Of a stretch of 64,000 nt of DNA, positions 9,994 to 18,200 are shown in pieces. How positions within the stretch are numbered: position 1 is the stretch's first letter; each line of letters opens with the position of its first letter. The notes under the pieces were generated by a model, which had not been told where the DNA came from, did no database searches, and saw only the letters and a list, made by a program, of their open reading frames with translations. Source of the stretch: Ichthyosporea sp. XGB-2017a (Eukaryota; Opisthokonta; Ichthyosporea); NCBI GenBank assembly GCA_002811675.1, contig PDIM01000003.1, positions 29,261-93,260 on the forward strand, given 5' to 3'. Both the position numbers and the translations under genes were made by a program.

Positions 9994-10237
9994 ATTGTTT
10001 CATTGTACTTCACCTTCTTCTTCGTCTCCTTCTAAGCAGAGAGTTATAATCCTATGGCCCAGTGGCATAATCTGCACAGCAAGTGTGGACGAGCGAAGCT
10101 TGTGTAAGGGATCCAGTTTTGAGAAGCATAATTTTGGAAGGATTACAGTTTTATCCAATCAGAAGGCTGCATTTTTATTATCTCGAAAAAAAATGACGGT
10201 GAAAAGTGGCCTGTGTTGGGGGAGGAAATCGCTTCGC

Positions 10238-10711
10238 TCAATCAGGATCTTCAAGGGCACCCACTCCTTGGATCAAAAATTCTTGAACCCCTTTCTTTGA
10301 GACTTTGAGATTGGCACAAGGTCTCAGGACCTCTTTAGAGCCATCAAAGTGTTTAAAAGATTTTCTCACCTCCATAAATCTTCCCTGTGTCATAATCTGT
10401 CCAGGGATTCTGTTTGTATTCATGGGGTTTTCATATAAACTGGTTGGCGTGTCCTTCTTGCCGTGAAAGAAGCAGAGGGACATGATAAATTGGTATATCT
10501 CCTCAGCTGTGAATGCCTTCACCGGTACCTCAATGTCTTTTGTAATACCATCAGAGTCCTTCAACTTTGTTTTTGTTGTAGGCCTGCCTGCGTTCATGAT
10601 GTGCTTGAGTTTAACCACTAAAACCTCAGGAAATACTTGCTTAAAAACCATGGCGAAGGGTATAGTCCAGGTTTTTACCAGGCATAGGCTTGCTTTGATC
10701 ATAAACTTCAT
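10238..10711 (-). pseudogene. PiggyBac-like transposase N-terminal fragment
   Basis: A 157-codon open segment. The layout, with a block ending in MTQGRFMEVRKSFKHFDG, recalls the N-terminal part of DDE piggyBac-type transposases, where a helical region precedes an 'MS..RF..i...lhf.d'-like motif. No downstream catalytic Asp region is found in any frame before the minisatellite, and upstream frames are broken by stops. I read it as a truncated, inactive element. The family call rests on motif resemblance only. Confidence 0.4.
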
Positions 10712-11335
10712 TTATCAAAAGATTTTCAACTATTTTACTTCAAGGACCTGATCGGGAAGCACCTCTCGATCAAACAAGTTGCATGATACTGGGAGAAGCT
10801 CGTTTTGAGGAAATTAAATCTTCGATTAAATCCAAGCGCTGTTGATCTTTTTTGTTTAGATTTACAGATGAATCTCTGTTGATTATACTTTTTAAGTTAA
10901 TCTTTGAATTCCTTGAGACACTTCGCAACTGCTATTTCTATGAGCTTTATTATACACACATAACATGCATTTCCATCGCTGTCCACAAACCACAGAGAAT
11001 CATGATAAAAAAGTCAACATGACTGGGAAGCAGCCGGGGCCATTATTGTCATTTGTGATGCGAAGAGTGTATTCATCACGCGTTGAAAGAATATTCACAA
11101 ACTTTTGCCAAACGACAACTTTATAATTGGATCTACAAAATGAAGAGGTGGGCTTTAGAAGTGCTCTCCGAAGGGATATTCAATAGACATTGTCTAACAA
11201 GAACAGCGCCATTGAGTGGCATGGTGTATTTTTTCATTTGGTGCATATTCATGCAAGGAGAGCCTTGGTGCCGGATGTTGAAAAAAGTTGCGATTGTGTT
11301 CAAATGTGGAGTCCCATCTAAGACTATGTCTCACT
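10712..11335. other. Intergenic, possibly old element flank
   Basis: No supported gene. Short open frames here have no recognisable domains. The stretch separates the transposase fragment from the 3' end of the fucosyltransferase-like gene. Confidence 0.4.
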
Positions 11336-13879
11336 TTAAACACCTACGTACTCGGCTTCGCTTTCCGGACCAACCGACAGAGGATGATTCGGAACAAGAT
11401 TGGCACTTCCCGCGGCATCTGTCCCAAAAGAGCGAGCCGGAGAAACATGGAACCATCCATCTTGAAAGTACTCAGTGCCATCATTCCCTTCTGGAGTAAT
11501 TGCACGGTACTGTATTCCTTTTTTCGGGGCGTATTTCATCGCCCAAAAACCAGTGAAAAACCCACACTCATAAGCTGTTTCGCTAAACCCAGACCGCGAA
11601 TATAGCAACACGTCACTTTCCATTAGCATTATCTGCTCAGCTATCATTTCACCCCATTCATCTTCGTTAACCGCTTGGAAATCTGCGTGTTTCGGGCCTG
11701 ATGTTCCTATTAACTTTGGTAATGAAAGACGGTCACCTTTATCTTCACCAGTAGAAATCATCACAGGCCTATGATGGCGGGCCACGCATTCATGTATATG
11801 GGCATTGTCTGTTGCTACGAACCATACCACAGGACCAAAATTGAGCTTTTCTTTGTTTTCTCTGGCCCGATGTAGTTCATTTTCGTGGTAAGACTGCCAA
11901 AATTTAGCCATTTCAAACATTACGCCGGCCCCATCTCCGCCAGCATCTCGATTCGACACTTCTACTCCACCAACTTCCCCTGTTCGAATATGTATACCTA
12001 TACGCACAGGCTCGTCCTGCAAATGAGGCATTTTTTGCTTAAGCTCATTGTATGATTTTTGGGTGTATCCCTGCAAAAGAGATTCGATGCGCGACGAGTA
12101 GCGAAACAGGTAGAAGAACAGTCTTCCAAAGAGAAAATTGCCATTTCCTTCATTAGCGTAAAGTCCCATCAGTTGCAGCTTTTTGGCGTAAACACAGCTC
12201 TGAGCAAGGGTGACACTGAAATCAAAATTTGTCCACACGTAAACAACATCTGCCCCGTATTTGTGTTTTGGGTCATTACTTTTTCCAAATAAAACTTGGG
12301 CTATATCAGTGTCTGGATCCAAAGTGGTGCTCGTAGCCCCATTTTGCAGAGTTGGAAAGACAACACCAGTCGATAAGACTTCAGGCGAACTTGGAGATCC
12401 ACGAACGCGTGTGGCCATTGATGGAACGGGGCTGGTCCAATCAATTGCATTTGGCAAATAGCTAGAAGTCAATTGTGGTTCCGGGTGATGGATTAGAAAA
12501 ACTGAGTCCGTAACGAGAGCTAAAGCAAATACTGACAGAATTCCAATCAGACGATCACCATGCCCCCCACAAGCACCGGCGCCCCCCGCACGACATGTCC
12601 ACACAACAAATCGGGGAGGTGACTCTTTGCTCTCTTCTGGTCCCTGTACATCTGAGTTTGAGAAGAGTGTCATACCCGGCACATTTTCCCAAGGAATATT
12701 TTTATGTGTTGCTTCCTTTCCCTTTGCAAGCACCCATGAATGATACTTCCCGTAAACGTACATCCACTCAGAAACAGCATCTGGCCATCGTCTTTGTGCA
12801 TTTAGCAACCGATTAAAAATAAGTTCCCTGTATGCATCACCATCTGGGATGCCAAAGTTGTTTTCCTCCCCTCGATTTTGAACGTTAGCTTCGATAAGTG
12901 CCCCGCTATCAGTGTAGTACTTTACCATGAGCATTCTCACATCAATGGGTACAGTGCGCCAGAACCTTCCCGCCTTTGGCTGTGGTAGATTCCCTTCTCC
13001 GTCCGCATAGTCTACACTGGGCTTAGCATATGTCTTTGAGAGTTCAAGAACTCTCCTCATGTTGAGAATCAGCCTCGACTGAAATAACTCTTCAGCTTTT
13101 AGCTGCTGAGCAAAGTTTGCGTCATTCTTAAAAAATGGATTGGACTCATCAACACCATCCATAACTATGGCAGTTGCCTTGTCACTTCCACTTGAACTAA
13201 TGTTCCCAACTATGTTATCGTAAAAAGCCGTGTTGTCTTTGCAATCATCAATCATGAGCCTCATCTTCTTTAGAAGTGGCATTGAGGGGGTTTCATTATT
13301 GGTATTTGCTGTAGAGAAGGATGTATCGAAAGTTTGGCCGCAGTTTACCCTGATTCCCCAACCGTGCAGCATCTCATATGTAACCCCATCTAGTTCTGCC
13401 TCCATCAGGCCCCTCAATGCATCAGCAGAATCAGCATCCACATCCTTCCGCGCTTTGAAGTACTCCTTTCTTTTCTGTCTCTTCCAGTATTCCAAGGTGA
13501 ACTGCTGGCACACAGGAGGAATAGCTGCATGAGGGAAGATTTGGGATTGAGACTTTGCACCAAGCACCATTGGCTGTCCATCACTTGTGAATCCTGTAAA
13601 GACAAAGCCACTAAACACCCGCGCCCCTTGTTGCGAGCAGGCACGAGAAGACCATTGGTGCCTCAGAAGACTTGTATTCGAAGTCGTCAAGTACACGCTA
13701 TCAATAAAAAATAATGAGGAGGAGGTGAACATGATATAGTTGCTTAACTGGAAGTAAAACACAGTAAAAATAATGGCAACCAATGCCAAGAGGAGACGAA
13801 GACGGCGATGAGTGAAGGGAGCCCTTGCCGGGAATTGTTTCCAACACAAGGAATACATTCTCACAAAGTGTTTACGCAT
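11336..13879 (-). CDS. Golgi fucosyltransferase-like glycosyltransferase
   Basis: 847 residues, ATG at 13879. A basic N-terminus and one hydrophobic anchor (about 29-48) predict a type II Golgi membrane protein with a large lumenal part. The C-terminal half carries three blocks seen in GT-B fucosyltransferases of the GT23/GT37/NodZ kind: GGHGDRLIGILS with following hydrophobic helix (about 430-450, nucleotide-sugar loop), IGIHIRTG (about 626, the HxRxG-type motif that contacts GDP-fucose) and LLYSRSGFSETAYECGF (about 763-780). The N-terminal 400 residues match nothing I recognise. Fucose transfer to a glycan is inferred; another deoxyhexose transfer is possible. It is the first of several secretory-pathway enzymes on this stretch. 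Confidence 0.65.
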   Translation of the reverse strand: MRKHFVRMYSLCWKQFPARAPFTHRRLRLLLALVAIIFTVFYFQLSNYIMFTSSSLFFIDSVYLTTSNTSLLRHQWSSRACSQQGARVFSGFVFTGFTSDGQPMVLGAKSQSQIFPHAAIPPVCQQFTLEYWKRQKRKEYFKARKDVDADSADALRGLMEAELDGVTYEMLHGWGIRVNCGQTFDTSFSTANTNNETPSMPLLKKMRLMIDDCKDNTAFYDNIVGNISSSGSDKATAIVMDGVDESNPFFKNDANFAQQLKAEELFQSRLILNMRRVLELSKTYAKPSVDYADGEGNLPQPKAGRFWRTVPIDVRMLMVKYYTDSGALIEANVQNRGEENNFGIPDGDAYRELIFNRLLNAQRRWPDAVSEWMYVYGKYHSWVLAKGKEATHKNIPWENVPGMTLFSNSDVQGPEESKESPPRFVVWTCRAGGAGACGGHGDRLIGILSVFALALVTDSVFLIHHPEPQLTSSYLPNAIDWTSPVPSMATRVRGSPSSPEVLSTGVVFPTLQNGATSTTLDPDTDIAQVLFGKSNDPKHKYGADVVYVWTNFDFSVTLAQSCVYAKKLQLMGLYANEGNGNFLFGRLFFYLFRYSSRIESLLQGYTQKSYNELKQKMPHLQDEPVRIGIHIRTGEVGGVEVSNRDAGGDGAGVMFEMAKFWQSYHENELHRARENKEKLNFGPVVWFVATDNAHIHECVARHHRPVMISTGEDKGDRLSLPKLIGTSGPKHADFQAVNEDEWGEMIAEQIMLMESDVLLYSRSGFSETAYECGFFTGFWAMKYAPKKGIQYRAITPEGNDGTEYFQDGWFHVSPARSFGTDAAGSANLVPNHPLSVGPESEAEYVGV

Positions 13880-14191
13880 TGCTGCTTTGCACTACCGCGG
13901 CGTTTAATATATTCCATTACTAGAGCTCACCTTTAAAACAAATAAAATCCATCTATATCATATCAAGTCATGTGCATCACACACACACAGAAATCCCCCC
14001 AGCTCGCTCACCACAGCTGTGTCCTATAACCAACACTTGGAGAGCCAAACTACATAGTTGTGCTGCTTGTGGTGAACAGGAATGTGAAGGATTAGGGCTT
14101 TAAAGCAACTTTTTGTTCTTTTAATCTTCGCATTTGCAGTTGGGATCAAGAAAGTTTGTCTTGTGGCGCTATTTTCTCTCTTTTTTTAAAT
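13880..14191. other. 5' flank of the fucosyltransferase-like gene
   Basis: Non-coding. Contains a short CA repeat near 13977-13991 and a T-rich stretch just before 14192. No clear TATA box. Confidence 0.4.
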
Positions 14192-15280
14192 ATGTTGAGA
14201 AACCAAGATCAATCATACGAAGACGAGTACGAAGAGCTGCTTGCGGGCAACTAAGATTCTGATTATACCGATTACTCCGACGACTCCGACGAAGAGCAGT
14301 TTACCTGGAAAAGAAAAGTTGCCACCGTTGAAATTGTTAAAGGCCTGTTCCATTTCACCAGCCTCGTTGTGCCCTGACCTCTTGTGATTATCATAGCACA
14401 CGTCGAAGTCTTTGCTGCACTTCTTCACCATGTCGAATACTATCTTGGCGGAAGCTACTATCCCTATGTCAGATAAATAGCTATTCTGCTATAAAGGCAT
14501 ATTGTCCCGTTTATTGATATCACCATTGTCTGAAACTGGTAATGGTGAAGCCGGTAACGTAAAATTTCCTCATGAACGACGATTTCTAATGGATCGAGGA
14601 TATTTTTGTGAAGAAAACCCTGTTTTGATTTGGAAAGGTTTTGGGAGAGAGTACTTGCAACAATCAAGCGCACCTTTTATTCTGCGTTCGTGTGGTTTGA
14701 GGGAAAAAAGAAGCGCAAGGGTGGCGGTATTGATCGACAACGTGTGATTCAAGAAAAAGCACATCCTGGAACATATGATGCTGTGAAAGAGATCAAGTAG
14801 GGATTTTCGAAAGACGAATTTGACATTAAAAAGATAACCCAAGTGGCGTACAGGGATACGAAAAGTGTCGTATGTGTAGAGGGCGAATTTGAACCTTTTT
14901 GCTATGACTGCGTCCATGACGATGATTTTGAAGAACCAAATACCGATTATATGTCTTTGGTTAATGACAACTGTTTTCTTTTGACGTATTCTCAATGCAC
15001 ACCGGAATGGTTTGCCATGCGAAAAGCTGGGGTATCAAGCAGTGTGTCAGGCGCCATGTTATCCAAACTCAGATTTACTGCAGATGTTATACCGCATATG
15101 GATGTATTCGATAGGATTTACAAAAACATTGGGCCTACCAGTGACAATGAGGATTGTGAACGTGACGATGATTCTGAAGAAGAAGAGTCAACTCTTGATA
15201 TCATAGATCGCCCTTCTAAGATCATAATCCAATGCCTCCACATCGTCATCAAGAGTGTTATTGCATCTTTTTCAACGTAA
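14192..15280 (+). pseudogene. Decayed element ORF with YqaJ-like nuclease motif
   Basis: Plus-strand coding-like segments in shifting frames: ATG at 14192 reading into an acidic stretch that stops after 20 codons, an acidic SDDSDEEQ continuation, then from about 14642 a frame running through an internal TAG at 14798 to a TAA ending at 15280. The last part holds TPEWFAMRKAGVSSSVSG, which resembles the W...R...iTaS signature of the YqaJ/lambda-exonuclease nuclease family, often carried by viruses and DNA transposons. An acidic Asp/Glu-rich tail follows. At least two stops and one frameshift interrupt it, so it is non-functional as read. It could alternatively be an intron-rich host gene; stop positions near the motif make that less likely. 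Confidence 0.4.
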
Positions 15281-15339
15281 TCACATTATTTTTGTTTTTC
15301 CCTTTCACTCAACGAGACAACATCGTCAGTCAAAATCTC

Positions 15340-15594
15340 ATGACATGTCAATCAGCTCTTCCCTCCCCAGGATCCTCAGGATCCTCCTCTGCTGCACGAG
15401 TTCCATCTTCCAACATCGCCAAGCTCAGTGAGATGTTGTCGCTCGACATCATGACATGGCGGGCGGAGCTCAACGCCATGGAGGACACCAAATCCAAGGA
15501 GTACAAAGAGTTGGCCAAGAAAATTGAGACCACCATGGCGCAGCTCATCCAACTCACGCAAACGGTTCCCCAACCTGCCTACCAGTACATATAG
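15340..15594 (+). CDS. Small hypothetical protein, helical
   Basis: 84 residues from the ATG at 15340, with a possible extra 5' exon not resolved. A Ser/Ala/Pro-rich start precedes an amphipathic helix (about 25-75) rich in Glu, Lys, Leu and Met, suggestive of a coiled coil. GC-rich codon usage differs from the AT-rich flanks. AATAAA at 15614-15619 lies about 20 nt after the TAG, like other genes here. The pyrimidine-rich stretch before it (about 15285-15305) could be an intron 3' end, so the true start may be elsewhere. No family recognised. It converges on the minus-strand candidate at 15692-16041. Confidence 0.4.
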   Translation: MTCQSALPSPGSSGSSSAARVPSSNIAKLSEMLSLDIMTWRAELNAMEDTKSKEYKELAKKIETTMAQLIQLTQTVPQPAYQYI

Positions 15595-15690
15595 CCATCC
15601 TTTTATGCAATAACAATAAACTCGTTAGCTTTTGACTCGATGATTTTGTTATTGCAGTTGCTTCTGGACAAAACTTATAAAACTGTTACT

Positions 15691-15696
15691 TTTATT
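15691..15696 (-). terminator. AATAAA overlapping the stop of the small membrane-protein candidate
   Basis: On the minus strand AATAAA contains the TAA stop (15692-15694) of the spliced model described next. It matches the arrangement seen at pseudokinase A and the guanylate cyclase. Confidence 0.4.
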
Positions 15697-16041
15697 CCGA
15701 AGGGTAGAAATGATCAATTAAAACCAGAAGAACCATGTAGAGCATAAGAAAGAGCCCCCCAAAGTACCTGTTCCCAAATTCGCTACTGTTGCCAAATGAG
15801 AAGAGGAGCTGGAAAGAGACTTGCAGGACCATACGTCATGCATGCTTGCAGCACGGTTATAGCTGTGACCAGAGTCAATCTTGGAAGTGGATCGGGTCTT
15901 CACAGAGGAGGGTGATGAAAGGATGGGATATGGTTGGAATTGGCCTGATTTGGGAATGGGGTTTGGGTGTGGGATGATGTCCATCAGCTGTTCCGCGCCC
16001 CGTTTCACAAGTATCTTGAAGGCCTGCGCTGCAAGGCTCAT
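15692..16041 (-). CDS. Candidate spliced small single-pass membrane protein
   Basis: Proposed exons 16041-15904 and 15808-15692 on the minus strand, with a 95-nt intron (GTGAAG...CTTTCCAG), phase 0, giving 84 residues. Exon 1 encodes a basic amphipathic N-terminus (MSLAAQAFKILVKRG) that could be a mitochondrial presequence, then a Pro-rich segment. Exon 2 encodes one TM helix (GGLFLMLYMVLLVLI) and a short polar tail. Intron length matches the 94-107 nt introns of the 28803 gene, and AATAAA overlaps the stop. An unspliced 107-codon frame ending at 15718 is the alternative; its end is Ser-rich and looks like the shifted reading of the TM helix. The donor is weak. Size and layout recall small respiratory-complex subunits, but I do not recognise the family. 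Confidence 0.35.
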
Positions 16042-16597
16042 TGTTGCGCCCCTGGCACCAAGCTATGCACAGCAGATTGCCCATTGATTAGTAGAGGCTA
16101 GACTCGAGATAATTCACCTCTCTCAGCTCTGCGTACACGCGAATATTCCATTCACCCTGGCGCAACTTTACAACCTCTAACCACCGTTTAATTATAGGCA
16201 GTAAGTTTCCCCATTAAGTGTTGCAGAACTTTTCCTAATTGATGGTTGATCATCTTCTGTTTGGTAATTAGTACACAAGATTCCACTAATATAAATGTGA
16301 GCACTCTTGCAATGGACGTGGGCATCAGCTGATGCCACACAGCTCGGAACTCGACTCAGTCATAGAGTACACAATGTGAAAAAGATGGAAGTAGAACAAT
16401 GGAATGTAGAGCAATCCTGGATCGGGTCCAAAACAAAGTGGAGCCATTATTTTGGTTTGGACATAGGATAGGCCTTCCTGATGTTACTACTAATTACAGC
16501 GTGCTCGTGAACGAACTTCAGGATTTGTTTCGTCCTCAATAATTGCTCTTGGATCGAGTTCCCTTTCCTTTCATCTCGGCGTGCTCGTTTTCGGGCG
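16042..16597. other. Intergenic, no gene seen
   Basis: No supported ORF. Holds the divergent upstream regions of the small membrane-protein candidate (left) and the EGF-like gene (right). Confidence 0.45.
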
Positions 16598-16605
16598 TAT
16601 AAATA
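16598..16605 (+). promoter_or_regulatory. TATA box of the EGF-like gene
   Basis: TATAAATA in a locally GC-rich setting, 118-125 nt before the ATG at 16723. Spacing and sequence match the TATA boxes of the POT transporter genes. Confidence 0.55.
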
Positions 16606-16722
16606 CAAAGAGTTGCCGCGCTTTACCTTGCAGATTTTTCTTTGTGAACTACAAAAACAAAGTCTACACATATTAGGATCTTCATTTTTAATCTTGGGAA
16701 TCTATTTATAAATTGATCAGTC

Positions 16723-17199
16723 ATGAACTCTAAACTCGTCTTTGCCTTGGCGCTCATTGCTATCCTGAGCTACTCTGTTACTGCCTATGCCCCCTTCGGT
16801 TTCTGTCAACAGAACGCTTTGTCCATTCCAACTGGAGGTGGAAACTGCAAGATCATCGGCTGGGACAACCGTTCCAAGTGCAACAGCGCCGGTACCTGCC
16901 TTTGCAACCCCGATGAAAATGGCGACTGCAATGGAACCTGCGTGTGTGATCAGGGTCGCTCTACTGGAGCCAAATGCCAGAAAAACGTCCGTACGGTGTG
17001 CAACGACCACGGATCTTACGATGGTACCAAATGTGTTTGCGATGGAGGATACACTGGAAACAAGTGCACGGTTGAGGCCTGGAACTTCTGCAAAAATACT
17101 AACACCGGTGTTGTCGGAGGCAATTTGAATATTAACACTTGCAAGTGTGAATGCTACTATGATGGAATTACCGGACGTAAATGCCAAAATTCTCCATAG
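16723..17199 (+). CDS. Small secreted Cys-rich EGF-like protein
   Basis: 158 residues. A clean signal peptide (about 1-21, ending VTAYA) is followed by a Cys-rich extracellular protein with about 18 cysteines. The clearest unit is an EGF-like fold near 98-117 (CNDHGSYDGTKCVCDGGYTG plus a final Cys); a similar block lies at about 52-88 and the C-terminal part repeats the pattern imperfectly. EGF-like modules mediate extracellular protein binding, so a matrix, adhesion or secreted defence or structural role is possible. Its codon usage is strongly biased towards C-ending codons and it has a strong TATA box, which suggests high expression. No transmembrane or GPI signal is seen at the C-terminus. 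Confidence 0.8.
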   Translation: MNSKLVFALALIAILSYSVTAYAPFGFCQQNALSIPTGGGNCKIIGWDNRSKCNSAGTCLCNPDENGDCNGTCVCDQGRSTGAKCQKNVRTVCNDHGSYDGTKCVCDGGYTGNKCTVEAWNFCKNTNTGVVGGNLNINTCKCECYYDGITGRKCQNSP

Positions 17200-17280
17200 G
17201 TAATGATCCATTCCAATGGCTCCCGCAATACCAACTCTACCGGTCCTGCCTGATAAGTGTAACTTAGAAATATAGTAAAT

Positions 17281-17570
17281 AAAAGTGTCAATGAAAATAG
17301 CTTCCTTCCACGAGCATCCATTAAAGCTCGCTGCAACTTCTGGATTCTCCAGTGTTGGCTCCACAAAGTACTCCTTAAATGTTGCATGCTCTGCACCTTC
17401 AATGTCAATCTTTAATACAGTAGCGGACGCTCCTTCATGTCACAACGCACTGATAATTGTTGGAGGCGATAACGTGACTATTAGTTAGTTTCCCATTAGC
17501 ATCAACAGGTCTATCAAAAAATGAATTTAGAACTGCACGGTGGACCGGCAATTGGCAAATCAGGTTCAAG
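17281..17570 (-). pseudogene. Broken copy of the METTL24-like methyltransferase
   Basis: Read on the minus strand, one frame gives FFDRPVDANGKLT and stops near 17437; a shifted frame gives VLKIDIEGAEHATFKEYF from about 17418. Both blocks match, in order and spacing, the FkbM/Methyltransf_22-type core of the intact gene at 28803-30284 (ATDGPFTAEGQPIDG, then VLKMDVEGAEYGMFDKYF). A stop and a frameshift lie between them, and no N-terminal anchor or C-terminal CC motif is present. It is a truncated paralogue fragment just past the 3' end of the EGF-like gene, about 11.5 kb from the intact copy. Confidence 0.65.
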
Positions 17571-17707
17571 ACTGAAGACAGAGCAAAAAGAGAAATAGAG
17601 ACTAATGTATGATTTGTCTTTTTTCAATGAAACAAAACTGATTGCTGAAGTATTCTCTTCCCCAAGTCGCAAATATTAGTGGGAAACGCAAAGGGTACAT
17701 TATCGAT

Positions 17708-17980
17708 ATGTGTTCGGGAAAGGCAAGCTTCTTCGACTTTGTAACGGGAGAAGGAAAACCCCTATGTGTCAGCGTAGAGCTTTTAAAAAAAATACGGCTA
17801 GAAATAGTGAGAGAGCTTTTGTCTGAAGAACTGAACAATGTGCAGATAGCCAGATCTAGAGGACCTTCAAATCGGATCTTCTCATTGGGCAGCAACAAAA
17901 GACCTCAGGTGGCCTTGTACGGACAAAGGATTCCGAAGAAACTAAGTTTTCTCTTTTGTTTTTATTTGCCCTCATTGTAG
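17708..17980 (+). CDS. Uncertain 90-residue ORF
   Basis: ATG at 17708; the frame is open further back to 17642 without an ATG. Composition looks protein-like (Leu/Glu/Lys-rich helix, then a basic region and a hydrophobic tail), but I recognise no family and see no poly(A) signal nearby. It could be an exon, a gene fragment or chance. Listed for completeness. Confidence 0.2.
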   Translation: MCSGKASFFDFVTGEGKPLCVSVELLKKIRLEIVRELLSEELNNVQIARSRGPSNRIFSLGSNKRPQVALYGQRIPKKLSFLFCFYLPSL

Positions 17981-18033
17981 AGAAGTATCATCTCCAAAGG
18001 AACATCATTTTCTGTGCTCTATTAAACAGTGGT

Positions 18034-18050
18034 AATATATATATATATAT
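18034..18050. repeat. AT dinucleotide tract
   Basis: A short (AT)n microsatellite in the intergenic gap before the 3' end of the large gene at 18201. Confidence 0.8.
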
Positions 18051-18200
18051 GTATACACATATCTTATAGATATGATGTTTTCTACTAAATAGCTATAAAC
18101 CTATAAACCAAACAAAGGAATCCGATTAAAAACGGCCACCAAGAACAACATATTGCAGACATTCGTCACAACATCCAATAGGAAAGAAATTCAATGTCAT

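Noticed and set aside
10050-10110. tRNA or tRNA-derived SINE
   Set aside because: TGGCCCAGTGG resembles an A box, but no B box (GGTTCGAATCC-like) or acceptor stem follows at proper spacing.
16717-17364. 215-codon minus-strand frame antisense to the EGF-like gene
   Set aside because: Its first part is the methyltransferase pseudogene block; the rest is the mirror of Cys-rich EGF-like codons. Not a single gene.
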